Source: Balamuthia mandrillaris
Lineage: Eukaryota > Discosea > Longamoebia > Balamuthiidae
Length of the DNA stretch: 50,000 nt
Assembly (NCBI GenBank): GCA_031835245.1
Contig: JAVKOQ010000027.1
Location: 1-50,000 of the forward strand
Direction of reading: 5' to 3'
Shown here piece after piece: positions 30,812 to 45,036 of this stretch (position 1 is its first letter; each line of letters starts with the position of its first letter). Below the pieces are notes generated by a model, which saw only the letters and a list, made by a program, of their open reading frames with translations, was not told the DNA's origin and did no database searches. The position numbers were made by a program, and so were the translations under genes.

Positions 30812-31006
30812 ACAGCTGCTTTATTCTTGTTACATACGTTTACTAAGCAATTTTTTTTCACGGTATCAGAACAAAAAATGGCAAAGCTGAGAAGCATGAT
30901 GGCGGCTATGGTTCAGGAGGAAGTGGCCAAAGCGACGCAGCACCTCACCCAACACATCCAACGACTGGAAGAACGGATTGCCGCCCTCGAACAAAGCGGC
31001 AAGTAA
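27844..31006 (+). CDS. CRIB-domain STE20-family serine/threonine kinase
   Basis: Eight exons: 27844-27934, 28201-28855, 29153-29342, 29426-29574, 29646-29670, 29808-30046, 30113-30747 and 30870-31006; 706 residues. A proline/Ser/His-rich N-terminus leads to a CRIB-like Rac/Cdc42-binding motif at about 211-225 (IGLPYNLVHEVHVN). The kinase domain (about 243-490) follows directly, with GQGAFGSVYLG, the Lys in LAIKQL, HRDIKAANIL, DFGVSD, SPYWMAPEV and CLTKEPELRPTA. The HRDIKAANIL and GSPYWMAPE forms are those of STE20/MST-type kinases. A charged linker and a C-terminal coiled coil (VQEEVAKATQHLTQHIQRLE) suggest dimerisation. It would relay small-GTPase signals to the cytoskeleton. Exon 5 is a 25-base microexon coding for the catalytic loop. 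The exon 2 acceptor at 28200 is preceded by A-rich rather than pyrimidine sequence. Confidence 0.9.
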
Positions 31007-31715
31007 TGAGGATAGAGTTTTTACCCCCCCTTCCCCAGAGGTGGTTTGCAAGCAACATGTTGTGTAGGATCGACCAACTTTTTTTAAAAAAAAGGTGTTT
31101 ATATTTCCAAGAATATACTTTTTGTTTTTATCGATCGTCTAGACTTCTCTATCTCTCTCCCTTCCCTCTTCATCACTGCTTGTGTGTGCCTTCCTTCTTT
31201 TGTTGTAGCGGTGTTTTCACGCCGGCCTTTCGCAAACGAACTGGGAAACCCAATTCAAGAGCTTACGCCTGGACCACCTCGCACAGGTGCTCGCGTTTCG
31301 AGGCAACCCTCGCTAGGTTTTGCTCCTACCACACGGAAACGGAGCCGAACGTGATGTCATCAGATCATCTTTATTCCCTTTTCATTTTGTGTCGACGGCT
31401 AATATTACCAAATAAAGAGCGAAAATTACAAAAAAAGAGAAGCAGCTGTTGGCAGGGCAAAGAGCCGTTAAATACGGTGAAAAATTAGGAAGGCCGGAAA
31501 GAAGGTAGAAGAAGACGGTAGAAAAACTGCCGAGTGTCGTTGCTACGTTGCTTGCTGAAGAACCAACTCGCTCCCAACAACAACAAAGGTTAAACATTGT
31601 TTTTTAAGTGCGGGTTTTTCTCTCCTTCTCTTCCCTTCTCTTTGATCTTTGTTTTGTTTTTGTTTTTGTTTTTGTTTTTGTTTTTTGAATCTCATCATAG
31701 TCGTTTTCAGGTGAG
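31007..31715. other. Intergenic region between two kinase genes
   Basis: About 700 bp. Contains (TTTTTG)n near 31655-31685 and the perfect palindrome TGATGTCATCA near 31352. An AG at 31708 after a pyrimidine tract suggests that the next gene may have an untranslated first exon here. No coding potential is supported. Confidence 0.45.
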
Positions 31716-34782
<3,067 letters not shown>

Positions 34783-34839
34783 TATTTTGCTTTTTGTTCT
34801 TTTAATGTATATTAAAGTTTGCTGTTGTGTTTTTCGTTG

Positions 34840-35621
34840 TTATCGACTTTGGCTTTGTCGTCTCTCTTCCAGTTCCTTTTCCACTCTGCACTTGGGACAC
34901 TCGCACCAGAAACCCTTTATTTTTTTAAAAAAAAAAACTTGTGTCAGGAAGAAGAAAGCGGAAAGAAGAAAGAAGAACAGAGCAAAAGAATAGAACGACG
35001 AAGACAAAAGAAAGCCGAAAGAATAAAGAAAGAAAGAAATCGTACATAATGAGTGTAAAGATGAGAGCGTCGAGATTGATAATTTTGAATGGTGGACTGG
35101 CTGAGATAGGTGATAAATATCTCTTCTCCGGCAGGAATGTTGTCTCGGGCTCTAACGTGCATCACGTTATTGCCGGCCGGAAACAGAGTTTCTGCGTTGG
35201 GAACGCAGGAGTGGTTGTAGAAGCTGGAGGTGATGTAGAGCGCGCCGCCGACTTTGCGAGTGAAGGAGGAGGTTTTGGAGGGAAGCTCGATGTTCATCGC
35301 GTTGATGTAGAGTGTTTGCATCACTCTTGTATACCATTTTTTGTCAAAGACTTTTGTTTGTTGTTATAAAAAATAGTCAGAAAGAGAATTGACAAAAGAA
35401 GGAGAGAAGGAAAAGAGTACATGCTCGGTTTTGTGGTTGCTGAAGGAAGCATTCTTCAAATACTTTGTAGTCCTCGTCAATGTTGGGCGGCACTTGCTGG
35501 CAAAAGCCGAGCGTCTGCAAAGGCAGCCATGTATTTTCAATACCTCCTGTGTTCCTTTGTTTATGAAGAAAATGAAAGAGTGAAAAATTTTTAATGAGCA
35601 ATGAAGATATGAGAGGCAGAG

Positions 35622-35655
<34 letters not shown>

Positions 35656-36643
35656 ATCAGCGGAGCAGAAAATCAGGAAGAGAAGCTAACAGAGAAGCAT
35701 AGAGGTTGAATGTTTGTTTGAACCACGAACCTGGAATCTAGAAGAATGCGAGCCATGGCTCTCATAGCGAGCATAGGGTACAACCTCCCGTCCTTGCGAC
35801 AATGGTCCTCGAACCGCTCCAACTTGGTCCTCGGCGTGGTGGCAACGGCTTCCTGGTACTCCCTCCACGCCTCCGCCTGGCAGTTCTCGCTACAATAAGG
35901 GTCTCCCGTCAATCCACACCGGACCACTTTCTTCTCTCCCTCTCCTTCTCCGCTTGGCAAAGAGGAGAGGCAGTGCGTGCAGCGAGTGGCGGTGGCGGTT
36001 GGGTCGTGGTGGCGAGACACTCGCTCGAGGGGGTAGCTCAAGAAGGGCCGCTCCGCGGTGATGAGCTGGCCCTTGGGAATGTCGTGGCGGGCAAACACGG
36101 CGCGTCCTCTTCCCTCCGTGCTCTCCGCGATGAGGATGGGGCTTTGGGGACCGCCCGCCAGCTTCTCAAAGTACTTTCGTCGCAGCTGCATGAGAGGGAA
36201 ATAAAAGGGGGAAAAGGGAAAGAAACGTGAGAGAGAGAGAGAGAGAGAGAGAGTGAGATGAAGACATTGATACACACCTCTTGGATTTTTTGTGGACTCA
36301 TTTTTGAGGGGTTGAGTTCTTCTTCTTCGTCCTTGGCTCCATCTTTGGAAGAAGAAGATGAAGGAGGAGGAGAAGAAGAAGAAGAGCATGATGAAGAACA
36401 TGATGAAGAACATGATGAAGAAGAGTAGGAGCGATGGGCAGGCAGCCACCATGGTTTTAAACGGGTGGGGTCACGTTTTTGCCAACACGATGGACGGAAG
36501 CTTCCTCCTCCTTTTGCCGAAGAGCAACCCCTCAAAAACGAGAATAGAGTAGGACGAGTGGTCGCAGGCGTCAGGACTTGTAGTCCACCGCTTGTCCTAC
36601 CAGTGATCATCATCATTTCGCTACTTTTTTTTGTTTTGGGCAT
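34840..36643 (-). CDS. SMYD-type SET and MYND domain methyltransferase
   Basis: Five exons right to left: 36278-36643, 35731-36185, 35421-35554, 35046-35350 and 34840-34914; 444 residues. After a Ser-rich start the SET domain begins with EGRGRAVFARHDIPKGQLI (about 146-164) and is interrupted by a MYND-like zinc finger (CTHC, then GDPYCSENCQAEAWREY). The second SET half has FYNHSCVPNAE (about 362-372) and NIPAGEEIFITYLS. A post-SET cluster, GFWCECPKC, lies in the last exon, which is only 75 bp. This is the split-SET architecture of SMYD lysine methyltransferases, which use S-adenosylmethionine to modify histone or cytosolic proteins. The first 60 residues contain a basic, Ser-rich leader whose start codon could also be an internal Met. 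Its stop lies 57 bp from that of the convergent kinase. Confidence 0.87.
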
Positions 36644-36711
36644 CCGTTCATGTCGTCGTGATTTGACCGTCCTCCGGATATCAGGTCGTCACGAGGATAG
36701 AGGAGAGAGAG

Positions 36712-36860
36712 CAGAGAAGAGCAGAGAAGAGCAGAGAACGACGAAGAGAAGAGAACGACGAAGAGAAGAGAAGAGAACGACGAAGAGAACGACGAAGAGA
36801 ACGACGAAGAGAACGACGAAGAGAACGACGAAGAGAAGAGAAGAGAAGAGAAGAGAAGAG
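36712..36860. repeat. GACGAAGAGAAC minisatellite upstream of the SMYD-like gene
   Basis: About seven 12-bp units flanked by AGCAG-AGAAG and AAGAG arrays. It lies 70-220 bp before the SMYD start codon and is therefore likely in its promoter or 5' UTR. Confidence 0.8.
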
Positions 36861-37003
36861 ACCAGAGAGCAGAGGAGTGAGCTAAGAATCTCTGGGTAGG
36901 AGCGAGGGAGTGAAAAAGAGGGAGGGAGGGAGGGAGGGAGAGAGAGAAACAATGTTGTGTGTCAAAAAAAGTGCCGCAAGAATAAAAACGGCAAAAGCCA
37001 ATG

Positions 37004-38323
37004 TTAGGAAGAACTGAGGGCAGAGAGCAAAGTAGCAAGATCAGAAGACGTTTGTCTGGCGCTTCCTCCTTGCTGTTGTTGCTCCACGGTTTGCAGCAAC
37101 CTCTCCAACTTTTTCCTCTCCTCCACCAACTTTTGGCGCTCCGCCCTGAGCTCTATCCTCTCCTCCTTCAACTCGTTCCTTTCGTTCTTCATCTCCGCCC
37201 TCTCCTCACGCAGCTCGTTGCGCTCCTTGGCCAGCTCCTCCCTTTCCATCTTCACCTTCTCCAACTCAAAACGGAGAGTCTCCCTCTCCTGTTCCATCAA
37301 CTCTGTTGTTGTTATCGTTGTGTTGCCTGTTGTGACAATACTTCCACCATTTAAACCACCGCTAATAGCAGAGCCGTTCTCCATGGGTATGAACAAGCCA
37401 CCACCAGATACCTTGTGAAAGGGAACGGAGGGAACGGAGGGACGTTTGGCGTAGGAGGCCCTCAGGCGCTCCTTTCTCATGAGCTTGTTGTCCTCCCAGT
37501 ACTCCTCGTAGACGTGGCCATTGGCCTTAGTGCGCAGGCCCCTTCCCTGGATCTTGTCGTTGTCCCAGTGGCCTTCGAACTTGTCCCCATCCATCCAAAT
37601 GTAGGTGCCACGCCCATGTTGAGCCCCATCCTTGTACTGTCCCACATACCTATCCCCATCGGGCCAGGTGTAGACTCCGTGCCCTGACAGCGTGTCGTGC
37701 TCCCACATGCCCTCGTAGGAGGAGCCATCCGGCCAGGTCTCCCTTCCGGGTCCATGCTTAACCCCGTCGTCCCACTCTCCGGTGCACTTGCGCCCACTGG
37801 GCCAGATCATGGTGCCCCAGCCATGCGGTTTGTTGCTCTTGTTGACGGCGCCGCGGTATTTCCTGCCGTCGGGATACTTTATCGTGACGCGAGAGTCTTT
37901 GTTTTTCTCTTTGTCCTTGTCTCTGTGCTCTTTGTCTTTTGTGTTGTTGCGAGGAGAGTGGGAAGGAGAAGAGGAGGAAGAGGAGGAGGCGGAGGAGCCA
38001 GGAGAAGAGGACTGAGGAGACTCCGAGTCGGAAGAAGAGGAGGACGCGCCTCCACCCCCAGACTTGCTGCCACGTTTACGCATCTTCTTGGTCTTGCTAC
38101 TGCCACGAGAGGAGAATGCCTTCAGAACGGAGTGTTCGTGGTGATGGTGTTCCGTTTGTGGGGTGGTTGCGGCAGAGCCATTTTGTGGGGAGGAGGCAAA
38201 AGCGGAGGGAAGGGAGGGCATGGAGTGAGGGTGGTCCCTCCTCTCTTTCGTCAGCTTCTTCTTCTCACGGTGGGAGGAGGAGTGGTCCCTGCTTTTTCTC
38301 TCCTTGCCTTTGCCTATCCGCAT
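37004..38323 (-). CDS. MORN-repeat protein with C-terminal coiled coil
   Basis: Intronless, 439 residues. The N-terminal 145 residues are basic and Ser-rich. About six MORN repeats follow (about 150-290), each with the Y-x-G-x-W/Y...G-x-G-x-x-W-PDG pattern, for example YRGAVNKSNKPHGWGTMIWP, YEGMWEHDTLSGHGVYTWP, YVGQYKDGAQHGRGTYIW and FEGHWDNDKIQGRG. The C-terminal third is a continuous coiled coil of Glu/Arg heptads (EELAKERNELREERAEMK), ending in a Ser/Ala-rich tail. MORN repeats bind membranes or lipids, or act as extended scaffolds. The coiled coil implies dimers. No catalytic domain is visible, so it is probably a structural adaptor. Confidence 0.9.
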   Translation of the reverse strand: MRIGKGKERKSRDHSSSHREKKKLTKERRDHPHSMPSLPSAFASSPQNGSAATTPQTEHHHHEHSVLKAFSSRGSSKTKKMRKRGSKSGGGGASSSSSDSESPQSSSPGSSASSSSSSSPSHSPRNNTKDKEHRDKDKEKNKDSRVTIKYPDGRKYRGAVNKSNKPHGWGTMIWPSGRKCTGEWDDGVKHGPGRETWPDGSSYEGMWEHDTLSGHGVYTWPDGDRYVGQYKDGAQHGRGTYIWMDGDKFEGHWDNDKIQGRGLRTKANGHVYEEYWEDNKLMRKERLRASYAKRPSVPSVPFHKVSGGGLFIPMENGSAISGGLNGGSIVTTGNTTITTTELMEQERETLRFELEKVKMEREELAKERNELREERAEMKNERNELKEERIELRAERQKLVEERKKLERLLQTVEQQQQGGSARQTSSDLATLLSALSSS

Positions 38324-38448
38324 TTCGAGTGAGCGATTTTCCTTTTCTTTTCTTTGCTGTCAATCAATCCCTTAGTTTTTTTTTTTTTGAAAAAAATAAT
38401 GATGAAGAAGAAGCAAAAAGGAGAGATTCGAGAAGAGAGAGAGAAGAA

Positions 38449-38496
<48 letters not shown>

Positions 38497-39439
38497 CAAA
38501 ACTAGTGCAGAGGTACCTTCTTCTACCTTTTTTTTTTTGTTGTTGTTCGCTGTCTTTGTGCTACACCGATTTGCTGCTTGTTTGCTTGTTGGTTTTCAAC
38601 TTTTTCTCCAACCCGCTACGTTTTTCCAAAACACCAAAAAAAATAAAATATAAAAAACACGAAAGAAAGAGCCACAGAGCAGGCCTGCTTTGTCTTGCTT
38701 TGTGGGTGTCTCAAAAAAATAAAATAAAAAAAGAATGGTTGTCTTCTCAAAGACCACCCAAGGGGAGGAACGAATGACCCACGGCCGGCGGTTGTCTTCC
38801 CTCTGCAACTCCGCAAAGGTAGGCAGGTAGGGCGGGTGCACTCCCTCGCTATCCCTTTTTCTTTTTCTTTTTCTCTTGCCGTCGGATTGGATTGCTCGGC
38901 TCTCTTTATCACGTCGACACGAACCATCAACGGGATAGTGCCAAGGCGCTCCTATTTGCCCTAGAGCAGTTGGCTGCAAGCGAGATAGGGAAAGAAAAGG
39001 AGAACGACTTTTGTCGTTGGTAACGGGTCCCGGCCTCCAACGCAAACTCAGCTGAATTCCCCCCATCATCCCATGCAAAAGCAAGTCAAACCGAGAGAAA
39101 CGCTAAGCAGTGTTAGCCGTGTTTTTTTTGAGGTAGCTACCATCACGTCGACGTGGATTAACCACAATTTTTTTGTTCGGTCCGCAAAAAATGCCAGTCA
39201 CGTCATCCCTGTCGACAGTATTTAAATTTTAATTTCTTGAAGGTTAACCTTAAATTTTAAGTAACCCTTAAAAAGAAAAAAGGAGGAGGAGGAAAGGAGA
39301 AGAGAAGAAGAGAAGGGGAGGCGGTTCTTTTTTTTTTTTTGAGGCCACCTTTTTTTTGTTTTTCTCTGCTGAAAGTACCACCAAAACAACTCAGAAGAGA
39401 GGGAAGCCACTCGCGTGTCGGGCTCTTTTGGATATCATC
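38324..39439. other. Divergent intergenic region with a GT microsatellite
   Basis: About 1.1 kb shared by the MORN gene (minus) and AP-1 mu (plus). It includes (GT)n at 38451-38495 and several A/T homopolymers. A weak minus-strand frame of 162 residues (38596-39084) has no recognisable domain and I do not support it as a gene. Confidence 0.5.
38451..38495. repeat. (GT)n microsatellite
   Basis: About 22 uninterrupted GT units, 128 bp before the MORN gene start. Confidence 0.95.
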
Positions 39440-41616
39440 ATGGCGTCGGCGGTTTTCATACTGGACCTCAAGGGCAAGGTCCTGATGTCGCGTGACTACA
39501 GGGGGGACACCTCCTCCAACGTGGCCGACCGTTTTATGACCTTGCTGCTGAAGGAGGAGGACATCAACGTGAAGCCCATCTTTTACGACGACGGCATCAA
39601 CTACATTTACGTCAAGTACAAGAACGTGTACAGTTGCGTATTTTTTTTTGTGCAATCGAATCTTCGAAGATTTCATGCTACCTTTTTTTTTTCAACTTTC
39701 TTCCCAGTGATTTGTTTTGTTTTTCATTTTAAACGCTGATCTGTTTTTTTTTTTAAAATAAAACCCAGTACTGGCAGTGACAAAGAAGAATGTAGACGCT
39801 ACCATGATTTTGTTCTTCTTGCATAGGCTTGTTAAGGTACCTGTTGTTTTCTTTTGATTTGTTTACTTCTCTTCCCCCTCTCTCTCGCCCTCTCTCTCGC
39901 CCTCTCTCTCGCCCCCTCTCTCGCCCTCTCTCTCTCTCGCACCCTCTCCCTCTTCTCTTCTCTCTCCACTACTCTCCCTCTCCCCTCTCTCTGATCCTTC
40001 TCTCGTTGCTCTCGTCTCTCGCTTCTCTTGTCCTTTCCCTTTCTCGCTGTTTCTCATCTCTATCTCTCTTTCTCGCTTTCAAAAAAAAAAGGTATTTTGT
40101 GCATATTTTGAGGACGTAGAAGAGGAAAGCATTCGCGACAACTTTGTCATCATTTATGAGCTCTTGGACGAGATGATGGTACGTTCTGTCTGCCTCCTCC
40201 CCTTCGTTTTTTAGTTTCGTTTACCATCTCTGGGGTGCTTTTTCTCTTACATTGGTCTCTGTCTCTTTTCCTTCTCTTTCTCTATAAAAATTCAAGGACT
40301 TTGGCTATCCTCAACTATCTGACGCCAGCGTGCTCAAAGAGTATGTTTTGCTTTCCTCGTTCTTACACTCTCCAAAATGAGGTGCACTGCACTTCAACCG
40401 AGCTATCCTCTATTTTATTCTTCTTTCTTACTCTTGTTCTTTCTTTCTTTGTCAACTTTTCAGTTTTATCACGCAAGACTTTTACAAGCTGGAAGTGGAG
40501 CCGCAAGCCATTAGCACGCGGTTGACCGGTAAGGTGCAGCACAGAGCGCCAGGCATTCGCTACCGCAAGAACGAGGTCTTCCTGGACGTGGTGGAGAGCT
40601 TGAACGTGCTCGTGGCTGCCAATGGCACCGTTCTCAACTCGGAGATTGTTGGAAAGATCAAGGTCAAGTGTTTCCTCAGCGGTATGCCTGAGCTCAGGCT
40701 TGGATTCAATGACAGAGTTCAGTTTGAACGTAAAATGTGTACGTATTTTCTTTTTCTTTTTTTTTTGGGTCACTTTGTGAAATCCTTCCCTTATTCTTAA
40801 CTTTGTTTACATCCAAACAGCGCTAAAGAAGAAGAACGCGATAGAGCTGGAGGGAGTGACCTTCCATCAATGTGTAGGTCTCACTCGTTTCGAGAGCGAC
40901 CGCACCATCAGCTTTGTGCCGCCGGACGGCGAGTTTGAGCTGATGTCCTACCGCCTCAACACCCGCGCGCGACCCCTCATCTGGGTGGAAGCCATCGTCG
41001 AGAGCCACAAGGGCAGCAGGGTGGAGTACCTCGTCAAGGTGCGCTCCCAGTTTAACCCCAGGCTGACCGCCAACAACGTGGCCATCTTCGTGCCTGTGCC
41101 CCCCGATGCCGACTCTCCCAAGCTTAGGGTTTGTACTTTTCTTTTGTCTTATCGTTGCTCCTTTTTTTTATTCATTCATTTTTATTTCAGACAAATTCTT
41201 TGTGGACGGGCCAAGTCAAGTACGTTCCTGAGAGAAACGCCATTCTTTGGTTCATCCCGAAGTTCCAGGGCGGTCGCGAGTTTTTGATGCGCGCTCACTT
41301 TGGACTTCCCTCCACCACCAGCGGTACTTCCTCTTTTCTCTTTTTTCTTTCTCTCTTTGTGGTTTCTCTTTTTCTTTTTCTTTTTGTTCTTTTCTTTGTC
41401 GCTGTCGTTTATCGTTCTCACAAACCAAAAAAAAAAATTATAGAGGAACAAGTGGAAGCACGACCACCGATAACAGTTCGTTTCGAGATCCCTTACTTCT
41501 GTTTGAGTGGGCTGCAGGTGCGTTACTTGAAGATCTTTGAGAAGTCAGGCTATCAAGCGCTGCCTTGGGTCCGTTACATCACTCAAAGCGGAGACTATCA
41601 ACTTCGTCTCTCTTAA
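39440..41616 (+). CDS. AP-1 complex mu subunit (clathrin adaptor medium chain)
   Basis: Eight exons: 39440-39632, 39769-39836, 40092-40178, 40297-40340, 40464-40738, 40821-41128, 41191-41323 and 41444-41616; 426 residues, matching the usual 420-430. The N-terminal longin-like domain (about 1-140) begins SAVFILDLKGKVLMSRDYRG, a very conserved mu1 signature. The mu homology domain (about 165-425) includes HRAPGIRYRKNEVFLDVVES, VGKIKVKCFLSGMPELRLG, FVPPDGEFELMSYRL and the C-terminal WVRYITQSGDYQLRL. Mu1 binds YxxPhi sorting signals on cargo at the trans-Golgi network and endosomes. Two exons are very short (68 and 44 bases). Introns carry CT-rich repeats. Confidence 0.96.
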
Positions 41617-41837
41617 GACGGAAGGAGAGAGGTTCAAACACAAAAAACGAAAAGACCAGAGGGGGGTGAGGGTGATGGGGACAGGGATAGGCGCAAGAGA
41701 GAGAAAGGAAGAAAGAAAGGATGGAGACGTGAAGGTTCTTTTTTTCTTTTTTTTTTAACAACAAAAAGATGTACCACAGAAATAAGAGATTCAATCACTC
41801 ACTCCCGCTTTACAATTTACTTTTTCAACAAAGCAAG

Positions 41838-41896
<59 letters not shown>

Positions 41897-42077
41897 GGAG
41901 AGAGAGGTTGTTGTTTGCTCAAGGGACACTTTTTTCCTTTTTTTAATTTTTGTGGACATCTCAGGAAATTTCTGTGACCTGTTTTTATTGTAGACAATAA
42001 CCCCTCAGTCATTGTTTCTCCGTGTCGTCTTGGCAGGTAACCTTTCCACTGAAAAAAAAAAAAACAGAAAAATAAAG
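41617..42077. other. Intergenic region with a (GA)n microsatellite
   Basis: 461 bp between AP-1 mu and the F-box/SPRY gene. (GA)n lies at about 41838-41907, and the rest is AT-rich with T and A runs. No gene is evident. Confidence 0.5.
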
Positions 42078-42834
42078 ATGTTGGATCAGCTTCCAACAGA
42101 GTTGCTCTCCCTGACGTTTGAGTTTCTGGAGACCAACGAGCTCTTTCCGCGATGCTTCTTGACGTGCAAGGCATTTCTGAACGCCATACTTGATGACTAC
42201 GCCTGGAAAGAAAGATGCGCTCGCGACTTGTCCCTCGTGGAACCTACCTCCCCTTCCTGGTTGCAAACATATAAAGGTATATAGTTTTTGTGTGTTCACA
42301 TCTCTTCTTGTTCTTCTGCTTCTGCTTCTTGTTGTCTTATGTTGTTCTTGTTCTTGTTCTTCTCCTTCTCCTTCTCCTTCTCCTTCTCCTTCTCCTTCTC
42401 CTTCTCCTTCTCCTTCTCCTTCTCCTTCTCCTTCTCCTTCTCCTTCTCCTTCTCCTTCTCCTTCTCCTTCTCCTTCTCCTTCTCCTTCTCCTTCTCCTTC
42501 TCCTTCTCCTTCTCCTTCTCCTTCTTCTTCTTCTTCTCCTTCTCCTTCGTTCGTCGTTCTTCGTTCGTCGTTCTTCGTTCTTCGTTCTTCGTTCTTCTCC
42601 TTCGTTCTTCTTGTTTCTCTTGTGGTCTATTCTTAAAACAACAAAAGAAAATCTATTGGTGTGGGACCCCGAACATGCGACGTTGGGGGTGACAGAACGA
42701 GAAGCGTTGAGCCAACGGCTTTATGGAGAGCGTAAACAGGGCAGCTCCGTCGCTTCCAGCGTAATTCATAGCGGAGAGAACAAGAACTTTTTCTTCAACA
42801 AGAATGTGGTCCTGTGGAATGGACCTTTGTTCGT

Positions 42835-42874
<40 letters not shown>

Positions 42875-43206
42875 TCTCCTCTTTCTTTGTTGTTCCTCTT
42901 TCCTCTCGGCTGACAACATGCTTTCAAAAAACCTATACTAAACAGCGGCTACGTTTCCGCTCGTACAAAGCGTTGTTACGCAGCAGGCTCCCACAAAATC
43001 GCGTTTGAGGTGGTTGGCTTCAAAGGCTCTCACATCTTTGGCCTGGGCCTCGTGGACGAGAATTGGGATTGTCGGCTGCACGCTTTCGCCACGGACACAA
43101 ATAGGAGTTGGTGTTGGTGTCGTCAAAGAGGTTGTTCTCATGCTGGTTTGTATTCGCTTCTTTCTTGTTCTTTTCCTCTCGTTCTTTCCTATCTCTTTCT
43201 CTGCTC

Positions 43207-43237
<31 letters not shown>

Positions 43238-43604
43238 GCTCTCTCTGCTCTCTTCTCCTCGCTTCTCCTCTCTTCGTGCCTTTTTCCTCACTTTCTCTGC
43301 CACGAAACCAGTGACCGGCATGGATGCCGACTCAAGAGAACGACCAGGCAAAAGCGCTTTACCAGGATGGGAAGTGGGCGATATCTTGGTCTTTTGGATC
43401 CAATTTGAGTCCAACAACAAAAAGGATCCGTTCGCCAGGACCATTCGCCTCTACAAGAACGGGCAATGGTGCGAGACGATCGCCATGCCGCAAGACCTCA
43501 AGAAGCTGTGGCCCGTTGCTTCGCTGTACGGAGCGGGGGATAGCCTCAAGGTTTATCCGTTCTTTGGAGAACTTCCAGAGGGCAAACCTCCCAGTAGCGC
43601 CTAA
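42078..43604 (+). CDS. F-box and SPRY domain protein
   Basis: Four exons: 42078-42276, 42648-42828, 42946-43145 and 43312-43604; 290 residues. Residues 1-45 are an F-box (LDQLPTELLSLTFEFLETNE, then CFLTCKAF). A SPRY/B30.2-like domain fills the rest, with NVVLWNGP, YVSARTKRCYAAGSHKIAFEVVG, SHIFGLGLVDENWD and, in the last exon, GDILVFWIQFESNNK and TIRLYKNGQWCETI. F-box/SPRY proteins are substrate receptors of SCF ubiquitin ligases, the FBXO45 type, with SPRY choosing the target. The exon 2 donor (GTTCGT at 42829) was chosen because it alone keeps the SPRY frame. Intron 1 is almost entirely a CTCCTT hexamer repeat. The stop is 36 bp from that of the convergent WD40 gene. Confidence 0.85.
42361..42548. 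repeat. (CTCCTT)n hexamer repeat in intron 1 of the F-box/SPRY gene
   Basis: Nearly pure hexamer array of about 190 bp, followed by GTTCTTC-type units to about 42610. It makes frames of alternating Ser-Pro or Leu, or Ser-Phe, that are not coding. Confidence 0.92.
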
Positions 43605-43640
43605 GAGGTGTATGTACAATGGATATCTGTCCTTATTCTA

Positions 43641-44995
43641 TCATAAAGGGGTTCCTTGGTCCTCTCCATCGTACTCCTCCTCGTCCTCTTCTTGTTCTTC
43701 TTCTTCTTCTTCTTCTTCTTCTTCTTCTTCTTCTTCATCCACTTCCTCTTGTTCTTCCTCTGCGTCGTCATCATCCACTTCTTGTTCTTCTTCGTCTTCC
43801 ACTTCTTCGTCATCCACTTCTTCATCATTATCGAACTCAAACCATACGCCATGGTCCTCCTCTTCCTCCTCCGAGCTTGTTTCTTCTCCCTCTTTCTCTC
43901 TTTCGTCTTCCTTCTTTATCTTTCGTTTCACTTCTTCGTCAGCATAATAGAACTGCTCGAGTTCTGGTTGAGGGATTCCTCCGAATGGAGACCAAATGTC
44001 TTCCGCTAGAGCCTGCGGCAGATGAGCAAACCAGTCTATTCCTTTGAACTTGTGGATGTGTTGCCGAATAGTTTCTATCGCCATTCGATATAACGGTTTG
44101 ACACCCATTTTAGAGAAACGGAGGATCCCTCCTGTGTTGGTGCACGAGAGTCAGCATGCCAACAAAGAAAGTTGGAGAAAGCAAACAAAGATGATAAACG
44201 TATCTACTAGAATAGTGTGCTCTCGTTGCGCTCACGAAGAGATCTCCTTCAGGAGAGAAACAAAGGCCACAAAGTGAATTCAGCCTGAGAGGTAATTGAA
44301 TAACTTGTTTTGATATTTTGCCGGATGGATGTTCCACAGAAGAAGCAACAGCAGAGGAAGCGGAAGAAGAAGAAGAAGAAGAGGAGGAGGAGGAAAGTGA
44401 GGAGAAGAGTTCAATGACGTGAATTTGGCCTTTAGATTGTCCGCAGATGAGCAACGTCTTCTTTTGTTGCTGCTGCATTTCGTCCTCCGCTTCCACTTCC
44501 ACGAAGCGAGCAAATACCATTCTGAAAACATCCCTCCATTTGCCTATCTCTTCTTCCTCTGCGTCGTTCGAACTTGCGGGTGTTTCTTTTGTTGTGGGCG
44601 TGCTGAAGACCATCGATTCATCTGGAATGTGAGCCGTATTCACCAACCTCTTCACTTTGAGTAGAGAGAATATGAGGAACTGAAGAACAAATAGAAGAAG
44701 ACAAACGAATGATGCAGAAAGAACAGTAACGATGAGAAGAAAGTACCAATAGAAGGAAGAACGCCAACTGACCAGAAAGTGCGTAAGAGGAGAGGTAGCC
44801 TGCTGTCTTCAGTTGGCCTGGAATAGAGCAAGCAGCATCCAGCCTCTGCCGCTATGGCAAAGAATGATGAGCTGCAGTCCCAAGACACCATGTTTAAGCC
44901 ATCCCGTGTTCCGAATTCGTGTTTGTCACTTATACTTTGTATGTCGAGAGTAAGGAAACCGGACAGAAAGCATACAAATGGAGAGAGAGAGAGAC

Positions 44996-45036
<41 letters not shown>

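Noticed and set aside
31350-31364. TGATGTCATCA palindrome as a CRE-like regulatory site
   Set aside because: A single palindrome of this size is expected by chance in 50 kb, and its position relative to a promoter is unknown.
38596-39084. 162-residue minus-strand frame between the MORN and AP-1 mu genes
   Set aside because: No domain, aromatic-rich tail from A/T homopolymers, and no splice or promoter support. It could be a small orphan gene, but I cannot support it.
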